Shown in pieces: positions 13,667 to 19,166 of a stretch of 19,166 bases of DNA (position 1 is its first letter; every line of letters begins with the position of its first letter). Below the pieces are notes generated by a model. That model was not told the origin of the DNA. It worked only from the letters and a program-made list of their open reading frames with translations, and made no database searches. Source of the DNA: DATFYM01 sp035315065 (lineage in GTDB: Bacteria; Acidobacteriota; Terriglobia; UBA7540); contig DATFYM010000221.1 of assembly GCA_035315065.1 (NCBI GenBank), positions 1 to 19,166 on the forward strand, written 5' to 3'. The translations under genes and the position numbers were made by a program.

Positions 13667-14404
13667 ATGCGGCACGATCAACGGGGCGCCGACGAACTCC
13701 GCCCGGTGGAGATTATTCCCCACTATATTTCCTCGGCCGAGGGCTCGGCGCTGATTCGCCTGGGCCAAACGCAAGTGATCTCGACGGCGTCCGTTGAAGA
13801 CGGCGTGCCTCCCTTCATGAAGGGTTCCGGCAAGGGCTGGATCACGAGCGAATACGCGATGATTCCCCGCGCCACGGAATCGCGCACGCCTCGAGAGGCG
13901 ACGCGCGGCCGCCAAGGCGGTCGTACCATGGAGATCCAGCGGCTGATCGGGCGCTCGTTGCGCGCCGTGATCGACCTGGAAAAGCTGGGCGAGAGGACGG
14001 TCTGGATTGATTGCGACGTGATTCGGGCCGACGGCGGCACGCGCACCGCGTCGATCACGGGATCGTTGGTGGCGCTGGGACTCGCCGTACAGGAACTCAT
14101 GGAGTTGAAGGTGCTCAATTCCCTGCCTCTCCGCGACTACATGGCGGCCATCAGCGTGGGGATTGTGGGCGGCGAGACTCTGCTGGACCTGGACTACGCT
14201 GAAGACTCCACCGCCGACGTCGATATGAATGTGGTCATGACCGGTTCCGGCAAACTCGTCGAAGTCCAGGCCACGGCGGAGGGCCGGCCTTTCACCACCG
14301 AAAGTCTCAACCGTCTGATCGAAGCGGCGCGTCCCGGCATCCAGAAACTGCTGACGCTGCAGCGATCGATCTTGAAGCTGGAGTTCCCGGCAGCGAACCG
14401 TTGA
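13667..14404 (+). CDS. rph: Ribonuclease PH
   Basis: 245 residues from ATG 13667, matching the family's usual length and its typical MRHDQRGADELRPV beginning. GGGGAGGA (13653-13660) sits six bases upstream; an in-frame ATG at 13616 would add 17 unusual residues and was not chosen. RNase PH is a phosphorolytic 3'-5' exoribonuclease that trims tRNA 3' ends, releasing nucleoside diphosphates, and works as a hexamer. Landmarks are the phosphate-binding R86 in RGRQGGRTMEIQRLIGRSLR, GGTRTASITGS (123-133), and DLDYAEDSTADVDMN (174-188) with the metal-binding aspartates. It is followed 17 bases later by rdgB, a very common pairing, so the two are probably co-transcribed. Confidence 0.96.
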   Translation: MRHDQRGADELRPVEIIPHYISSAEGSALIRLGQTQVISTASVEDGVPPFMKGSGKGWITSEYAMIPRATESRTPREATRGRQGGRTMEIQRLIGRSLRAVIDLEKLGERTVWIDCDVIRADGGTRTASITGSLVALGLAVQELMELKVLNSLPLRDYMAAISVGIVGGETLLDLDYAEDSTADVDMNVVMTGSGKLVEVQATAEGRPFTTESLNRLIEAARPGIQKLLTLQRSILKLEFPAANR

Positions 14405-14421
14405 GCGCCGGATGACCAGTA

Positions 14422-15063
14422 ATGCCAGCGGTCCACAAACCGACGCTTTACCTGGCTTCCACCAATCCGGGCAAGCTTCATGAGTTCCGGGAAGCTGCAA
14501 GCCGGCGGGGAGTCGCCGTCGACGCGGTCCCAGGCATCGCCGGCATGACGCCCTGCGTCGAGGACGGGTTGACCTTTGAAGAAAACGCCGGCAAGAAGGC
14601 GCGCTATTATAGTACGCTCGCCCCGGGCCTTGTGTTTGCTGACGACTCGGGAATCTGCGTCGACGCTCTGGGAGGCGCGCCAGGCGTCTACTCGGCGCGC
14701 TTCGCCGGTCCTGGGGCGAACGATGAGGTGAACAATGCGAAGCTCATCGAAAGTCTGGCTCCATATGCGGATCAGCAACGCACGGCACATTACGTATGCG
14801 TGATTGCGCTGGCCGAGGCCGGACGAATCATCGCCGTCACCGAGGGGCGCGCGGACGGGCTGATCCTCGCAACGCCGCGCGGGCGGGCCGGCTTCGGATA
14901 CGATCCGTTCTTTCTGTTTCCTCCTTTGGGACGGACCTTTGCCGAGTTGAGCCCTGAGGCGAAGTTCGCGGTTTCGCATCGCGGCGAGGCGTTCCGGAAG
15001 CTGCTCGACCTTGTTGAGGAGTCGGAAGAGAGTCTAAAGTCGAAAGTCAAAAGTCGAAAGTAA
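14422..15063 (+). CDS. rdgB: XTP/dITP pyrophosphatase (RdgB/HAM1 family)
   Basis: 213 residues. The enzyme hydrolyses dITP, XTP and ITP to monophosphates, keeping deaminated purines out of DNA and RNA. Family motifs are LASTNPGKLHEF (11-22), TFEENAGKKARYYS, FADDSGICVDALGGAPGVYSAR with the catalytic/metal aspartates, and GRAGFGYDPFF...TFAELSPEAKFAVSHRGEAFRKL. A divergent ribosome site (GGATGA) precedes ATG 14422. The C-terminus is odd: after the conserved RKLLDL helix, the last ten residues (SLKSKVKSRK) are encoded by the left arm of the intergenic repeat, so the repeat has spread into, or replaced, the end of the gene. The tail is basic and probably unstructured, and catalysis should not be affected. 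Confidence 0.95.
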   Translation: MPAVHKPTLYLASTNPGKLHEFREAASRRGVAVDAVPGIAGMTPCVEDGLTFEENAGKKARYYSTLAPGLVFADDSGICVDALGGAPGVYSARFAGPGANDEVNNAKLIESLAPYADQQRTAHYVCVIALAEAGRIIAVTEGRADGLILATPRGRAGFGYDPFFLFPPLGRTFAELSPEAKFAVSHRGEAFRKLLDLVEESEESLKSKVKSRK

Positions 15064-15119
15064 AGCGGCCGTCTTGACCTTTTGACTTTTGACTTTCGAC
15101 TCTCGACTCTCGACTTTCT
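15031..15119. repeat. Fold-back degenerate repeat (AGTCGAAAGTCAAA type)
   Basis: The left arm (15031-15063) repeats AAAGTCGAAAGTCAAAAGTC and lies wholly inside the 3' end of rdgB. The right arm (15074-15118) repeats TTTTGACTTTTGACTTTCGAC and CTCTCGACT. The arms are near-perfect complements over about 20 bases. Directly after comes AGGAG, the ribosome-binding site of the next gene, so the hairpin could separate or protect the two parts of the mRNA. Confidence 0.7.
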
Positions 15120-15131
15120 AGGAGACTCACC

Positions 15132-16019
15132 ATGAACATCGGATTCATCGGACTAGGCCAGATGGGTATGGGGATGGCGCGCAGCCTCCTCAAGGCCGGC
15201 CACGCCCTCACCGTGTACAATCGCACCCGCTCGCGCGCCGAACAATTGGTTCCCGAGGGCGCGCGCGTCGCCAGCACACCCGGCGAAGCCTGCCGCGGTG
15301 ATGCCGTTATCACCATGCTTGCCGACGATCGCGCCCTGCAGGATGTCATGGGCGACCTGACGGCGAGCCTCGGCCCGGCCACCGTCCACGTCTCGATGTC
15401 CACCATCAGCGTCGCGATGTCCCGGCGTCTGGCTAAGCTGCACGCTGAGCTGGGCCGGTGTTACATCGCGGCCCCGGTCTTCGGCCGGCCGGAAGCTGCG
15501 GCGGCGCAGAAACTCTTCGTGGTCGCAGCCGGCCCCCGAGCGCTGGTCGAGCGCTGTCAGCCGTTGTTCGACGCCATGGGCCAGAAGACGTTCGTGGTGA
15601 GCGAAGATGCTCCCGCCGCCAACGTCATCAAGCTGTGCGGCAATTTCATGATCGCCTCGATCCTCGAGATTCTGGGTGAGTCCGTCGCGCTCGCCCGCAA
15701 GTCCGGTGTCGACGCCAGCGCCTATCTCGAAGTTATGACCGGCACGCTCTTCAACGCGCCCGTTTTCAAGACCTACGGTGCCCTGATCGCGCAGGAGAAG
15801 TACGAACCCGCAGGATTCAAGGCCGCTCTCGGCCTCAAGGACGCCCGCCTGGTGCTGGCGGCCGCCGATGATGCCGCGGTACCCATGCCCGTCGCCAACC
15901 TGGTCCACGATCGCCTGCTGGCTCTGGTGGCGCAGGGGCGGCAGGACCTTGACTGGTCGGCGCTGGCCCGCCTCGCGGCCGAGCAGGCCGGGCTGACGAA
16001 GAACAGTGGTAGCGGCTAG
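15132..16019 (+). CDS. NAD(P)-dependent oxidoreductase, beta-hydroxyacid dehydrogenase family
   Basis: 295 residues. The N-terminal Rossmann domain starts with the dinucleotide loop IGFIGLGQMGMGMA (3-16), and NRT (30-32) after strand 2 suggests NADP preference. HVSMSTIS (86-93) matches the substrate-binding strand. The catalytic lysine is K167 in NVIKLCGNF, with N171 of the same motif; the C-terminal helical domain includes FNAPVFKTYG and GFKAALGLKDARL. Relatives oxidise 3-hydroxyisobutyrate or reduce tartronate semialdehyde or imines. The usual APVSGG-x-x-GA segment is replaced by APVFGRPEAAAAQKL, which places it in a less characterised branch, so no substrate is given. ATG 15132 has AGGAG at 15120-15124. 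It sits inside the rdgB-nth run without an obvious metabolic partner. Confidence 0.88.
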   Translation: MNIGFIGLGQMGMGMARSLLKAGHALTVYNRTRSRAEQLVPEGARVASTPGEACRGDAVITMLADDRALQDVMGDLTASLGPATVHVSMSTISVAMSRRLAKLHAELGRCYIAAPVFGRPEAAAAQKLFVVAAGPRALVERCQPLFDAMGQKTFVVSEDAPAANVIKLCGNFMIASILEILGESVALARKSGVDASAYLEVMTGTLFNAPVFKTYGALIAQEKYEPAGFKAALGLKDARLVLAAADDAAVPMPVANLVHDRLLALVAQGRQDLDWSALARLAAEQAGLTKNSGSG

Positions 16020-16097
16020 TGGATGATGGTTAGAATACTAGCCTGTGGCCTTCGGGATGACCACGGTACGAACCGGTTCCGAGTTTCGGGTTTCGCT

Positions 16098-16802
16098 ATG
16101 AAGACCAAGCCCGCACCCAAGTCCGCCCGCAAGTCGGGACGCAAAAAAGCGACGAACTATACGTCTGCGTCACGTCTGCAGAGCATTTTTGCCGCGCTCG
16201 ACCAGCTATTCCCGCACGCCACGTGTGCTCTCCACCACGACAACGCCTTCCAGCTTCTGGTGGCGACCATTCTCTCCGCCCAGTGCACCGACGAGCGCGT
16301 CAACAAAGTCACCCCCGAACTGTTTCGCAAGTATCCCACGCCGGCTGATTTTGCCGCGCTCAAGCCGGAAGCCCTGGAGCCCGAAATCTATTCCACCGGC
16401 TTCTTCCGCAACAAGGCCAAGAGCATCGTGGGCGCGGCGCGCAAGATCGTCTCCGACTTCGGCGGCCGGGTTCCGCGCACCATGGATGAACTCCTCACCC
16501 TGCCCGGCGTAGCCCGCAAGACCGCGAACGTCGTGCTGGGCACGGCCTACGGAATTCCCAGCGGCATCACCGTGGACACTCACGTCTTCCGCATTGCCAC
16601 GCGCCGCCTGAAGCTCTCCCAAGGCAAGACGCCCGAGCAAGTGGAGCAGGACCTGATGCGTCTGGTCCCGCAAAGCCGCTGGATCCTCTTCGGCCATCAG
16701 GTCATCCTCTTCGGACGCCAGATCTGCGAGGCGCGTAAGCCGCTCTGCGCCCAGTGCCCACTCGACTCCCTATGCGACTCGGCAGATAAAACGACCGAAT
16801 AG
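16098..16802 (+). CDS. nth: Endonuclease III (DNA glycosylase/AP lyase)
   Basis: 234 residues from ATG 16098. The enzyme excises oxidised pyrimidines and cleaves the abasic site in base-excision repair. Key features are the helix-hairpin-helix LPGVARKTANVVLG with Schiff-base lysine K141, the catalytic aspartate D160 in GITVDTHVFRIATRR, and a complete [4Fe-4S] ligand set C210-x6-C217-x2-C220-x5-C226. ATILSAQCTDERVN (56-69) is the conserved N-terminal helix. The first 20 residues are lysine-rich and belong to no domain. An in-frame ATG at 16023 would add 25 residues including a repeat-derived stretch, so the later start was preferred; neither has a strong ribosome site. A GAGTTTCGGGTTTCG word (16081-16095) like the efp-downstream repeat precedes it. 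The TAG stop abuts the convergent ispH repeat. Confidence 0.93.
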   Translation: MKTKPAPKSARKSGRKKATNYTSASRLQSIFAALDQLFPHATCALHHDNAFQLLVATILSAQCTDERVNKVTPELFRKYPTPADFAALKPEALEPEIYSTGFFRNKAKSIVGAARKIVSDFGGRVPRTMDELLTLPGVARKTANVVLGTAYGIPSGITVDTHVFRIATRRLKLSQGKTPEQVEQDLMRLVPQSRWILFGHQVILFGRQICEARKPLCAQCPLDSLCDSADKTTE

Positions 16803-16942
16803 TGGATTGTGAATAGTGAATTGTGAGCCGAGTATGTTCCGGTGTTTCACTATTCACGACCCGCTGCGTCTTCATGAAATGGATCGCAAATATCTCTGTC
16901 TTCAACAATTCACTATTCACAATTCACCATTCACAATTCCTT
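16803..16942. repeat. Fold-back repeat (ATTGTGAATAGTGAATTGT type) between convergent nth and ispH
   Basis: The left arm ATTGTGAATAGTGAATTGT (16806-16824) and the right arm (16905-16923) are perfect reverse complements over 19 bases, and the right side continues with further TTCACCATTCACAATT copies to 16938. A middle copy TTCACTATTCAC lies near 16846. The nth stop touches the left arm, and the ispH stop (16917-16919) lies inside the right arm. This could terminate both transcripts. Confidence 0.8.
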
Positions 16943-17891
16943 TACCGAGCCTCGTCATGTCGGCTATCAGCTCCGACGGGGGAGCGAACGTGACCCTTTC
17001 CTCGACAGCGTTCACCTCCCTGATCTCCCTCACCCCCAGCGCCTTGAAGTACTCCACTACCTCCTGCACCAGGTGCTCGGGGGCGGAGGCGCCGGCGGTT
17101 ACGCCCACCGTCCGGGCGCCTTCGAGCCAGGCCGGGCGAATGTGGGCGGCGTCCTCGATCAGGTAAGCGAGCGCCCCCGCGCTCTCCCCCACTTCCCGCA
17201 GCCGCTGCGAGTTGGAGCTATTCTTCGAGCCTAGCACGAGGATCACCTGGGCTTCCCGCGCCAGGGCCCGCACCGCCGTCTGGCGATTCTGGGTGGCGTA
17301 ACAGATGTCGTCGCTGGAGGGCGTCGCCAACTTGGGGAAGCGGCGCTTCAACACCTCGATGATGTCGCGCGTATCGTCCACGCCCAGCGTGGTCTGGGTG
17401 GTCACCGCCACGCGTTCGGGGTCCGGCACCTCCACCTTTTCCGCTTCTGCCGCGGTTCCCACCAGCCGGATGTGGTCAGGCACCTCGCCCATGGTCCCGA
17501 TCACTTCATCGTGTCCCTCGTGTCCGATCAGGATAATGGTGCGGCCTTCCCTGGCGAAGCGCAGCGCCTCCAGGTGCACTTTGGTTACCAGTGGGCACGT
17601 GGCGTCGATCGCCTTCAGCCCCCGCGCCGCCGCCTTCACCCGCACCTCCGGGGCGATTCCGTGCGCGCTGAAGATCACCACTGCGCCCTCCGGCACCTGG
17701 TCGATCTCGTCCACAAACACCGCACCCTTGGCAACGAACCCTTCGATCACGTGCTTGTTGTGGACGATCTCCTTCCGGACGTAGATCGGCGCGCCGTAGA
17801 TCTCGAGCGCCATGTTCACCACGTCGACGGCGCGATCGACGCCGGCGCAGAACCCTCGGGGTCTCGCTAACAGGAGTGTGTCTGGTATCAT
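16917..17891 (-). CDS. ispH: 4-hydroxy-3-methylbut-2-enyl diphosphate reductase
   Basis: 324 residues. IspH (LytB) carries out the last step of the MEP pathway, reducing HMBPP to isopentenyl and dimethylallyl diphosphate with an iron-sulfur cluster. The three cluster cysteines are C15 (RPRGFCAGVDRA), C99 (DATCPLV) and C197 (DDICYATQNRQ). Substrate-binding residues include H44 (VHNKHV), H77 (SAHG), H124 and E129 (GHEGHDEV), the TQTTLG threonines and SSNSQRL. The start ATG 17889-17891 gives the usual M-x5-LLARPRGFCAGV beginning; the upstream GAGG is too close to be a good ribosome site. The C-terminal residues GIVNGEL and the stop are encoded by the intergenic repeat. The 5' side is an AT-richer region with no clear promoter. 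Confidence 0.97.
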   Translation of the reverse strand: MIPDTLLLARPRGFCAGVDRAVDVVNMALEIYGAPIYVRKEIVHNKHVIEGFVAKGAVFVDEIDQVPEGAVVIFSAHGIAPEVRVKAAARGLKAIDATCPLVTKVHLEALRFAREGRTIILIGHEGHDEVIGTMGEVPDHIRLVGTAAEAEKVEVPDPERVAVTTQTTLGVDDTRDIIEVLKRRFPKLATPSSDDICYATQNRQTAVRALAREAQVILVLGSKNSSNSQRLREVGESAGALAYLIEDAAHIRPAWLEGARTVGVTAGASAPEHLVQEVVEYFKALGVREIREVNAVEERVTFAPPSELIADMTRLGKGIVNGEL

Positions 17892-18149
17892 GCCTCAGTT
17901 TTCGCCCTTCTGGTGCCCGTTACCCGATGCAGGATCATGCTTATGATAACAGAAAACAAGTCGTAAGGTCGCCAAAACAGTCGAATCGAAGGTCGAATGT
18001 AATAAGATCAGTTGCGAAAAACCCCGATATTCTACGCTTATCTGCTCGTTTTTGTCGGAAGATGGCGAAATTCGGTGCGATTTTGCACAAAAAAACGACC
18101 TCAAAACGGGCTCGTTTTCAAATAAGCGCTTAAGGATCGGCGGAAACAC
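17892..18149. other. AT-rich leader region upstream of ispH
   Basis: This region should contain the ispH promoter and leader. TATCAT-like sequence is present on the minus strand near 17945, but without a good -35. GTCGTAAGG...GTCGAATCGAAGGTCGAA (17957-17997) resembles the purine-rich arms of the operon repeats, here without a facing arm. A small perfect hairpin AAAACG-GGCT-CGTTTT lies at 18103-18118. No intact gene is seen. Confidence 0.4.
18007..18103 (+). repeat. Diverged flank element, copy A
   Basis: Copy A begins ATCAGTTGCGAAAAACCCCG and later carries CGTTTTTG, ATGG, TTCGGT, TTTTGCAC and AAAAACG in the same order as copy B at 18937-19044. It lies just outside the left end of the ~150-bp repeat array. 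Identity is partial with small indels, so the homology is a by-eye judgement. Confidence 0.35.
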
Positions 18150-18752
18150 TTTTAGCAAACCCTTTAGATTGAGCAACCATTCCCTCGCTTTCTTCGGCAA
18201 CTTGAGCAGCAACTCTTGCGGAATCAGCAGATCGGCCCCGCCCCATTTCAGTGCTAACGACAAAACCGAAAAGGCCGCCCCAGCCGTCGGCGGGGGAACG
18301 GTTAGTAAGTCCTTTAGATTGAGCAGACCTTCGCCCGCTCTCCTCAACAATTCGGCCAACAACCCTTGCGGAATCAGTAGATTGGCATCGCCAGTTTCGG
18401 TTGCTCGACAAAACCCCGAAAGGCCCGAAAAGAGTTGCGGGAAGCATGGCTAGTAAGTCCTTTAGATTGAGCGAAACTTCGCCCGTTCGCCTCAGCAATT
18501 TGGCCAGCAACCCTTGCGGAATCAATAGATAGGCCGCGCCACGCTTCAGTGGCCCGGCGAGACCCGAAAGATCTGGTTCGACGCTCGCCGGGTGGAAAGA
18601 AAGCCCGGCTAGTAAGTCCTTTAGATTCAGCATGCCGTGTTTCTCCGACTTGGAGAATTGGCGATCAACCATCGTCGAATCAACAGATTGGCCTCGCAGA
18701 CTTGCGGTCGCGCCCGCCGAACCCCGAAAGGGCGCTGAAGGCGTGACGGATT
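18150..18752 (-). repeat. Four diverged ~150-bp tandem repeats
   Basis: Units start at 18150, 18300, 18448 and 18607 (spacing 150, 148 and 159). Each opens with TTAGTAAGTCCTTTAGATT or a close variant; units 1-3 share CTTGCGGAATCA and a GCC-rich centre, and unit 4 is the most diverged. On the minus strand units 1-3 encode a common peptide, LLIPQGLLA...LL followed by LNLKDLL or LNLKGLL, but length changes shift the frame between units 2 and 3, so there is no single intact ORF. Several differences between units are synonymous leucine or arginine changes. It may be a decaying gene for a helical-repeat protein, or a non-coding tandem repeat. Confidence 0.75.
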
Positions 18753-18754
18753 TA

Positions 18755-18863
18755 CCGCGAAGGAACGGAGACACAGAGAGGAGACCGAGGAAGATATCAA
18801 GATGTCTCTTGTTTCCCAGCGTTTCCCATTCTTCTCTGTGCCTCCGTGTCTCTGCGTTGGAGG
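18755..18863. repeat. Inverted repeat of the ACGGAGACACAGAGA type
   Basis: The left arm CGCGAAGGAACGGAGACACA plus GAGAGGAGA (18757-18785) and the right arm TCTTCTCTGTGCCTCCGTGT plus CTCTGCGTT (18830-18859) are near reverse complements with small indels. From memory, this G/A-rich then C/T-rich pair is a common dispersed intergenic element in several environmental bacterial phyla and often gives spurious ORFs reading ETRRHREE-like. The loop is about 45 bases. Confidence 0.65.
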
Positions 18864-18936
18864 CTCCTTCGCAATTGCGAAGTGAGCGCCGATTACCGAT
18901 TGACACGGACCGCTGGGCTTGACACGTTTTAATTGA

Positions 18937-19044
18937 ATCGGTCGCGCAAAACCCGCCCTTGATGCCGTGTTCGAGCCCCTTCGATGCACGTTTTTGGCAA
19001 AAAATGGTAAAACTTGGTAGGCTATTGTGCTCCAAAAACGTCCG
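18937..19044 (+). repeat. Diverged flank element, copy B
   Basis: Partner of copy A at 18007-18103. It begins ATCGGTCGCGCAAAACCCG and shares the ordered words CGTTTTTG, ATGG, AAA, TTGGT, TTGTGC and AAAAACG, with a ~12-base insertion between the two halves. It lies right of the tandem array, in the same orientation as copy A. Confidence 0.35.
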
Positions 19045-19054
19045 CAAACGGACG
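19034..19054 (-). terminator. Rho-independent-terminator-like hairpin facing left
   Basis: On the minus strand CGTCCG-TTTG-CGGACG is followed directly by TTTTT. The stem is six base pairs, five of them GC or CG in the core. It would end a transcript entering from beyond the right edge of the window. From here to 19166 the DNA is AT-rich and no gene end was recognised. Confidence 0.5.
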
Positions 19055-19166
19055 GTCTCTCCAATAACCCATTTGTTTGCAATACCGGCTCTCCGCTGAG
19101 TCGGGGATGAAAGGTAATTAAACTCCCCGTTAATTTTCTAAGTTTGACCATAAGTGTAACCATGGA

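Noticed and set aside
18103..18118. AAAACG-GGCT-CGTTTT hairpin as terminator
   Set aside because: Only two GC pairs in the stem and no gene ending into it on either strand.
18150..18752. CRISPR-like array
   Set aside because: Units are ~150 bp with diverged sequence throughout; there are no short identical repeats with unique ~30-bp spacers and no cas genes.
18130..19047. Minus-strand ORF of 305 codons across the repeat region
   Set aside because: It crosses the inverted repeat (giving ETRRHREE-like text), changes character between units and lacks a ribosome site, so it is not an intact gene, although part of it reads the possible decayed repeat peptide.

Overview
The window is about 19.2 kb of GC-rich bacterial DNA. 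The gene content suggests an Acidobacteriota-like genome: an SBBP/BACON/MBG-repeat surface protein, an exported amidase followed by GerMN, rph and rdgB, and intergenic spacers full of short inverted repeats. This placement is an inference from gene content and style, because no rRNA or other phylogenetic marker is present. No tRNA, rRNA, CRISPR array, transposase or plasmid/phage gene was recognised.

Layout. (1) 1-176: the 3' end of a gene entering from the left, resembling the C-terminus of CBM9-like carbohydrate-binding proteins. (2) 177-920: no certain gene, but two overlapping short ORFs each have a Shine-Dalgarno-like site. (3) 921-3914: accessory genes, namely a GNAT-type acetyltransferase, a CPBP intramembrane protease on the minus strand with an odd tail antisense to a short ORF, and a signal-peptide-bearing O-methyltransferase-like protein. 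(4) 3989-4879: a stand-alone FEN/PolA-type 5'-3' exonuclease. (5) 4880-5198: three copies of a small palindromic element whose stems covary, between convergent genes. (6) 5199-10235 (minus): a 1678-residue secreted repeat protein. (7) 10561-16802 (plus): a housekeeping run of EF-P family protein, AmiC-type amidase, GerMN protein (4-nt overlap), RNase PH, XTP/dITP pyrophosphatase, beta-hydroxyacid-dehydrogenase-like oxidoreductase and endonuclease III. (8) 16917-17891 (minus): ispH, convergent with nth. (9) 17892-19166: no convincing intact gene, but an array of four diverged ~150-bp tandem repeats, a diverged pair of ~100-bp elements on either side of it, an inverted repeat of a kind often seen dispersed in bacterial genomes, and a terminator-like hairpin facing left.

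The right-hand genes combine envelope maintenance (amidase, GerMN), RNA maturation and nucleotide-pool cleaning (rph, rdgB), base-excision repair (nth), translation (EF-P) and isoprenoid synthesis (ispH). The order gerM-rph-rdgB also occurs in Bacillus. Several boundaries in this block carry purine-rich then pyrimidine-rich degenerate repeats that fold back on each other. These repeats extend into the coding ends of rdgB, ispH and probably the amidase. The most unusual material is the repeat biology: the covarying palindromes at 4940-5162, the fold-back spacers, and the ~150-bp array whose differences between copies look partly protein-constrained although the reading frame is now broken.
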